DNA from: Lachnospiraceae bacterium UBA5902
Lineage (GTDB): Bacteria > Bacillota > Clostridia > Lachnospirales > Lachnospiraceae
Reading direction: 5' to 3'
DNA: 17,445 nucleotides
Assembly (NCBI GenBank): GCA_002431865.1
Contig: DJEI01000049.1
Coordinates: forward strand, 1-17,445
Both the position numbers and the translations under genes were made by a program. The notes below the pieces were generated by a model. That model made no database searches, was not told the origin of the DNA, and worked only from the letters and a program-made list of their open reading frames with translations. This document shows positions 13,847-17,445 of the stretch, one piece after another (position 1 is the first letter of the stretch; each line of letters starts with the position of its first letter).

Positions 13847-15365
13847 GCACATTAGCATCCAAATCAAAGTAAAAAAGCACTCCGTCCGCTACATTTTCTA
13901 CGCCATATTTCTTTCCATGCGCTTCCATCGTCGCTGCAACGATGGATAGACCGATTCCATTGCCGCCGTACTCTCTTGTCCGCGCCTTATCCGCCTTATA
14001 GAATTTCTCAAACACACGGCCAATATCTTCCTCCGCAATCCAATCGCCCTGATTGTACACACAGACACGGATATCGCTGCCCATTGGTTTAAACGAAATA
14101 CGGATCACTCCATCTTTTCTCACATAATGGATTGCGTTTGTCAGATAATTTGTAAAGACCTCCTCGATCATATACTCATCCGCCCACACATACACTGGCG
14201 GTTTTTCCTCAAAGATAATCTCCGCACCTTTTTCTTCTGCTAAAATCTTGGTTGAAGCCAGAATCGAATTGACAAAGCCAACCAGCTCAAACCTCTCGAT
14301 ATTGAGCTTCGTATCACCAAACTCAATCTCATTTAACGTAAGCAGACGTTTAACCATCGTATTCATCTTATGTGACTCATCAATGATAACATCCGTATAG
14401 AAATCACGGCTTTCCTTGTCGTCACACATATCATCCTTCAGGCCCTCTGCATAGCCCTGGATCAAAGCGATCGGTGTCTTTAACTCATGCGATACATGGG
14501 ACAAAAATTCTTTTCGCATATCATCAACCTTACGACGTTCTGCAATATCCCGCTGCAGCTCGATATTAGCTGCCTTCAACTCTGAAATCGTCTGTTCCAG
14601 CTTCTCAGACATCTCATTCATACTGTTGCCAAGCTCTCCGATCTCATCGTTGCTTGTAACCGGAATTTTTACATCGAAATCAAGCTCACTCATCCGTTTT
14701 GCAGCCTTGGACATCCGCTTGATCGGTGCCGCAAAAATATTACTGAACAGCAGCATAAATACCGTTCCGAATACCATAAGACCGATACAGATATAGATAA
14801 ACAGATGTGTCATAACCTGCATAACGGATTCCACACGCGCAATTGGTGTACGAAGCAGCACTTCATATCCGTTGTTCAGTCTTCCGATCAGATCATAATA
14901 ATCTGCATTTGTTACTGTATCATGGTTCCTTCGAATGATGTATTCACCCGTGCCAAACTGACTTTCGCTATCCTCACTCCGGATACTGTTCATGAGGCTG
15001 CGCATGCCCTCCATCATCTGACCTTCATCATTGATGGACGTATATAATTTCCCATTATCTGAATCCACGATCATCACAACTGCATCCTGTGGATTCTTGA
15101 TCTGTCCAAACAGATCGCCGCTTTCAAACGCATCTCCGCTCTCATCCTGAAACAGCTCATTGCAGGAATTATAGGTTGCGATCAGGTTGTTTTTTATACT
15201 ATAACGGAACACACCGCCAAGTACATAACTGCAAAGCAGCCAGGATGCCGCAATTATAAATACCGAGAAAAAAACAACCATCATGGATATCTTGACCCGA
15301 ATCGAATTCCGGGTCTTAGCCCTCGAACTTATAGCCCATACCCCAAATCGTCTTAATATAGTCAC
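13833..15365 (-). CDS. Membrane sensor histidine kinase (HAMP-HisKA-HATPase)
   Basis: This is a classical two-component kinase: a membrane helix just after a basic start, an outer sensor of about 130 residues, a second membrane helix, a HAMP linker with IPVTSNDEIGELG, HisKA motif SHVSHELKTP with the phospho-acceptor His, and an ATPase domain with N-box NYLTNAIHY and G2 box GGNGIGLSIV. The G1 box is unusual, YNQGDWI, with Asn in place of the standard Asp-x-Gly Asp, a variant I believe occurs in other clostridial kinases. The start is uncertain. The first ATG (15284) would cut off the basic residues before the first membrane helix (NSIRVKIS), so I favour the GTG at 15365, which overlaps the regulator gene by 50 bases; a TTG at 15377 is also possible. 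Its partner is the regulator gene directly upstream. Confidence 0.88.
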   Translation of the reverse strand: MTILRRFGVWAISSRAKTRNSIRVKISMMVVFFSVFIIAASWLLCSYVLGGVFRYSIKNNLIATYNSCNELFQDESGDAFESGDLFGQIKNPQDAVVMIVDSDNGKLYTSINDEGQMMEGMRSLMNSIRSEDSESQFGTGEYIIRRNHDTVTNADYYDLIGRLNNGYEVLLRTPIARVESVMQVMTHLFIYICIGLMVFGTVFMLLFSNIFAAPIKRMSKAAKRMSELDFDVKIPVTSNDEIGELGNSMNEMSEKLEQTISELKAANIELQRDIAERRKVDDMRKEFLSHVSHELKTPIALIQGYAEGLKDDMCDDKESRDFYTDVIIDESHKMNTMVKRLLTLNEIEFGDTKLNIERFELVGFVNSILASTKILAEEKGAEIIFEEKPPVYVWADEYMIEEVFTNYLTNAIHYVRKDGVIRISFKPMGSDIRVCVYNQGDWIAEEDIGRVFEKFYKADKARTREYGGNGIGLSIVAATMEAHGKKYGVENVADGVLFYFDLDANVLADK

Positions 15366-15990
15366 CCTTGCTTCCAAGCTTACTGCGAAGCTTCTTTACA
15401 TGGGTATCGATTGTCCTGGCATCTCCAAAATAATCATAGTTCCAGACATTGTTCAGGATTTTCTCTCTGGACAAAGCCACGCCACGATTCTGTAAGAAAT
15501 AATTCAACAGTTCAAATTCCTTATAGGAAAGCTCGATTGGTTCTCCGTCCACCTTTACCTGATGGGCTGCAATATCCATCTCGATTCCATCTACGCTGAT
15601 CACATTTGATTCCGCATCTGCCTGCGTTCTACGAAGTACCGCTTCCACTCTTGCTACCAGAATCCTTGGAGAAAATGGCTTCGTGATATATTCATCTATT
15701 CCAAGATCAAACCCACGCAGCTCATCTTTCTCATCACTTTTTGCCGTCAGCATGATAATCGGCACATCGGACATTTTCCGTACTTCCTCCGCAACACCAT
15801 ATCCATCCAACTTCGGCATCATAACATCCAGAATAATCAATGAGATATCCTTGTCTGACATAAATACATCGACTGCTTCTTCACCGTCCGCAGCCTCCAC
15901 AACCGAATATCCGTCTTTCACAAGGAAATCACGAACCAGTTTCCGCATACGACTCTCATCATCCACGACCAGTACTTTTAAATCATTCAT
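15316..15990 (-). CDS. OmpR-family response regulator
   Basis: The 224-residue protein has a receiver (1-118) with Asp10/Asp11, phospho-acceptor Asp55 (LIILDVMMP), Thr82 and Lys104 (TKPF), and an OmpR/PhoB winged-helix domain (about 128-222) with SYKEFELLNYFLQNRG, DARTIDTHVKKLRSKLG and the terminal WGMGYKFEG. All signalling residues are standard, so it should be a phosphorylation-activated transcription factor. AGGAGG lies 7 bases before the ATG and an extended -10 promoter lies further upstream. It overlaps the start of the adjacent kinase gene, the usual arrangement of a cognate pair. Targets cannot be named; the lipoprotein downstream is a natural candidate. Confidence 0.94.
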   Translation of the reverse strand: MNDLKVLVVDDESRMRKLVRDFLVKDGYSVVEAADGEEAVDVFMSDKDISLIILDVMMPKLDGYGVAEEVRKMSDVPIIMLTAKSDEKDELRGFDLGIDEYITKPFSPRILVARVEAVLRRTQADAESNVISVDGIEMDIAAHQVKVDGEPIELSYKEFELLNYFLQNRGVALSREKILNNVWNYDYFGDARTIDTHVKKLRSKLGSKGDYIKTIWGMGYKFEG

Positions 15991-16034
15991 CCCAGTTCCT
16001 CCTAACTACCATTTTCTATCATTTATTGTACCCG

Positions 16035-16043
16035 ATTATAACA
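16035..16043 (-). promoter_or_regulatory. Extended -10 promoter TGTTATAAT for the regulator-kinase pair
   Basis: TG-N-TATAAT with a perfect -10 lies about 45 bases before the regulator ATG. A perfect TTGACA (16052-16057) is only 11 bases away, too close to serve this -10, so the extended element probably does the work. Confidence 0.55.
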
Positions 16044-16053
16044 TGTATTTTTG

Positions 16054-16620
16054 TCAATTTTGTGTCTTTTCGTCATTGATTTTTTCTGCCTGTTCGCTCA
16101 GTTCTTCTTCCCACTCCTGCAATTTCTTCTCGCGTGCATCCAACTGTTCCTCCCAGTACGCATATTTATCCTGTACCTTCTGTTCAGCATGGAAGTATCC
16201 AACATTTTTATTTGTCACCGCAATAAATATCATACCCACCACAGCCACCGCAAGTGCGACAACTGCGATTGTCAGCCGGATACGAAGCAGGTTCAGACGT
16301 TCCACTTCCTTTTCCATCTGTTCCTGTTTCTCACACAGCCGTTCATATTTTCTGCGCAAATGCGCATCTGTGTGCGTCTCTGATACCTTTTTATTTACCT
16401 GCGACTGCGGCATTGTATAAGCATCAATCTGGTAGCCATTTTTCACCAGATAATCCCGGAGCTCCGCCAGAAACCCCAATCCCACATCTGTCCGGAAATA
16501 GCTTTTCTCTGTCAGCTTCTGATAAAGGTGATACAGTCCGGTGACATCCTCCGGGTTCATACTCTTCTTTAGCTGTGTGATATATGCCTGTTCTTTCTTT
16601 TCACGTTCTATCTGTTCCAT
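16054..16620 (-). CDS. Unknown one-pass membrane protein with C-terminal coiled coil
   Basis: I do not recognise a named family. The 188-residue protein (from ATG 16620) has a charged N-terminus, a helical block GLYHLYQKLTEKSYFRTDVG that looks like a small conserved domain, a Lys/Glu-rich helix, one membrane segment (about 116-136, VVALAVAVVGMIFIAV) and a Glu/Lys-rich coiled coil to the end. I chose ATG 16620 because GAGGAA lies 7 bases upstream. A longer frame starts at 16683, overlapping the previous stop codon as TAATG, but its first 21 codons coincide with a strong hairpin and lack a ribosome site. It follows the small lipoprotein gene and probably shares its promoter. A structural or scaffold role in the envelope is only a guess. 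Confidence 0.7.
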   Translation of the reverse strand: MEQIEREKKEQAYITQLKKSMNPEDVTGLYHLYQKLTEKSYFRTDVGLGFLAELRDYLVKNGYQIDAYTMPQSQVNKKVSETHTDAHLRRKYERLCEKQEQMEKEVERLNLLRIRLTIAVVALAVAVVGMIFIAVTNKNVGYFHAEQKVQDKYAYWEEQLDAREKKLQEWEEELSEQAEKINDEKTQN

Positions 16621-16627
16621 ACGCAAA

Positions 16628-16633
16628 TTCCTC
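16628..16633 (-). promoter_or_regulatory. Ribosome binding site GAGGAA that sets the 16620 start
   Basis: GAGGAA is 7 bases before the ATG at 16620. It lies after the hairpin and favours the shorter reading of the membrane protein. Confidence 0.6.
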
Positions 16634-16644
16634 GTATAACGCAG

Positions 16645-16676
16645 GAAAGCTGCCGGATGTTTCGCCGACAGCTTTC
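16645..16676 (-). terminator. Intercistronic hairpin between lipoprotein and membrane protein genes
   Basis: In minus-strand RNA a 12-base stem GAAAGCUGUCGG/CCGGCAGCUUUC closes an 8-base loop, with one U-G pair that would be a mismatch in plus-strand RNA. It begins 6 bases past the lipoprotein stop. No U-run follows, so it may be a partial terminator or a stem that protects the upstream message and lowers expression of the next gene. Confidence 0.6.
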
Positions 16677-16682
16677 TTACCA

Positions 16683-17192
16683 TTACTGATTTACTACAAT
16701 TCCCTGCTCATTCGCAATTGCCTGAAGTTTTGTCTGGTAGTCACTCCGAAGTGTAGCTGCCTCTGCAATCAAGCTGTCTGCCTGTGTCAGATAGTCTGCA
16801 TTTTCTCCATCAATCGCTGAGACAACCATCTTCATAGCTTCACATTCTTTCTGTACACTCTGCAAATAAGAATCCTTTAACGCCTTTACTTCATCTGTAG
16901 CAACTTCGATATTGGAAATCGTTGTGATACAATTCTCCATTGCCGGAATAGCGGTATCCTGTAAAGATGTCTTAAATGCATCAAGACCCTGATCACTGCC
17001 ACCTGTAAAATACGCATTGTAAATGTCAATCGCATTGTCATGATCTGCCTTTGCTGCCGGAAGCTCTTCATTTACGAATTCCACAACATCATCTTTTACC
17101 GAAACGGCTGCATCCGCAGATTTCTTTCCACATCCTGCAAACAGACTGGCAAGTGCCAGTGTAACAACTGCAATATATACTCTTTTTTTCAT
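16683..17192 (-). CDS. Small helical lipoprotein of unknown function
   Basis: The 169-residue protein starts with a lipoprotein signal: basic MKKR, hydrophobic core, and SLFAGC with Cys21. The mature part is predicted helical throughout, with several long amphipathic segments (DDVVEFVNEELPAAK, DSYLQSVQKECEAMK, ADSLIAEAATLRSDY) that suggest a helical bundle on the outer face of the membrane. I do not recognise the family. GGGAG lies about 9 bases before the ATG and a consensus promoter lies directly upstream. The gene is followed by a hairpin and then a membrane coiled-coil protein, so the two may work together at the envelope. Confidence 0.8.
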   Translation of the reverse strand: MKKRVYIAVVTLALASLFAGCGKKSADAAVSVKDDVVEFVNEELPAAKADHDNAIDIYNAYFTGGSDQGLDAFKTSLQDTAIPAMENCITTISNIEVATDEVKALKDSYLQSVQKECEAMKMVVSAIDGENADYLTQADSLIAEAATLRSDYQTKLQAIANEQGIVVNQ

Positions 17193-17229
17193 GTCTTTTC
17201 TCTCCCGTTTTTCTTTCTATATAACAAAA

Positions 17230-17258
17230 ATTATATACTATATTTCTCTGCAAGACAA
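17230..17258 (-). promoter_or_regulatory. Sigma-A promoter for the small lipoprotein
   Basis: TTGTCT (17253-17258) and a perfect TATAAT (17230-17235) are separated by exactly 17 bases. It begins 8 bases after the trmD stop codon, showing that the lipoprotein gene starts a new transcription unit. Confidence 0.7.
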
Positions 17259-17265
17259 GCAGTAC

Positions 17266-17445
17266 TTATTCATTTGTCTGCATTTTTGTGCGTTGCTCCC
17301 GACGGAGCCGTTTTCGCTCTTTTTCTTCCTTTTTGCGTCTGCGTTTTTCCAACTCTTCCCGGTGTGCCTCCACATAGGCTTCGTACAGATCCGGGCGGCG
17401 TTCCTGCGTCCGCTGCATCGACTGCTCATACCGCCACTCTTCGAT
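17266..17445 (-). CDS. trmD: tRNA (guanine-37-N1)-methyltransferase TrmD, C-terminal fragment
   Basis: The frame is open from the window edge to TAA at 17266 and gives 59 residues. It begins IEEWRYEQSMQRTQERRPDLYE, which matches the conserved end of TrmD (IxxWRxxQSLxRTxxRRPDLL). TrmD methylates G37 of tRNAs next to the anticodon and prevents frameshifting. The start lies outside the window, so it is partial by position rather than broken. After the usual end the chain runs on for about 37 residues rich in Arg, Lys and Glu (for example ELEKRRRKKEEKE), longer than in most homologues that stop near RRPDLL. Another reading on the same strand (17429-17238) is a shadow of this frame. The normal neighbours rimM and rplS cannot be checked: a lipoprotein gene with its own promoter follows instead of rplS. 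Confidence 0.85.
   Translation of the reverse strand: MEEWRYEQSMQRTQERRPDLYEAYVEAHREELEKRRRKKEEKERKRLRREQRTKMQTNE

Noticed and set aside
16035..16057. TTGACA/TATAAT as a normal -35/-10 pair before the response regulator
   Set aside because: The spacing is only 11 bases, so it cannot work as a standard pair; only the extended -10 is kept.
15683..16420. Plus-strand 245-residue frame
   Set aside because: It spans the antisense of the response regulator and the membrane protein; the translation is Ser-rich without any domain.
17221..17240. AT-only inverted repeat TATATAA/TTATATA as a trmD terminator
   Set aside because: The stem is seven A/T pairs, too weak, and coincides with the -10 box of the lipoprotein promoter.
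17238..17429. Minus-strand 63-residue frame near the right edge
   Set aside because: It is out of frame with the clear TrmD C-terminus, which occupies the same bases, and runs into the lipoprotein promoter.

Overview
The window reads as ordinary chromosome of a Gram-positive anaerobe of the Clostridia, most likely Lachnospiraceae. Evidence: moderate-to-low GC, strong AGGAGG-type ribosome sites, a Blautia/Roseburia-like complement (M18 aminopeptidase, beta-propeller hybrid kinase without a DNA-binding domain, GGDEF protein, TtcA-type PP-loop protein, CsoR) and lipoproteins with Thr/Glu-rich linkers. A cheV gene implies a chemotactic organism. The genus cannot be fixed from the sequence. Every supported gene lies on the minus strand, so transcription runs from high to low coordinates. 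No rRNA, tRNA, insertion sequence, prophage, CRISPR array or pseudogene was seen, and no gap between genes exceeds 300 bases.

Layout in transcription order. 17445-17266: 3' end of trmD (cut by the window edge) with a long charged tail. 17258-16054: a good sigma-A promoter, a small helical lipoprotein, a hairpin, then a one-pass membrane protein with a coiled-coil tail. 16043-11987: an extended -10 promoter, an OmpR-family response regulator, its sensor kinase, a lipoprotein with an Ig-like outer domain (with its own candidate promoter), and cheV, closed by a hairpin. 11927-1656: argD, M18 aminopeptidase, a 1454-residue beta-propeller hybrid sensor, a GAF/PAS/GGDEF protein, a ThiS-like sulfur carrier and a rhodanese-TtcA fusion. 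These sit head to tail with gaps of -4 to about 55 bases and could form one long transcript with an internal promoter before the aminopeptidase. 1623-565: promoter and bioB. 538-163: csoR under a large palindromic operator. 162-1: a non-coding segment rich in dyads, probably control sequence for a gene beyond the window.

How the parts may work together. The propeller sensor and the GGDEF protein are adjacent and probably co-expressed, which suggests an extracellular ligand feeding into cyclic di-GMP. The sensor has Asn in place of the phospho-accepting His of its kinase core and Asp in place of the conserved Thr of its receiver, while ATP-binding boxes, the receiver Asp and the HPt His are kept. 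It therefore looks like a rewired phosphorelay protein. Downstream, three sulfur-linked genes follow (ThiS-like carrier, rhodanese-TtcA, biotin synthase). The carrier ends GGG-Cys-Arg rather than in a free Gly-Gly, and the biotin synthase has Ser at the position of one Cys ligand of the classical sacrificial cluster. The most notable observations are these residue changes in otherwise well-conserved proteins; no wholly new multi-gene system is evident.
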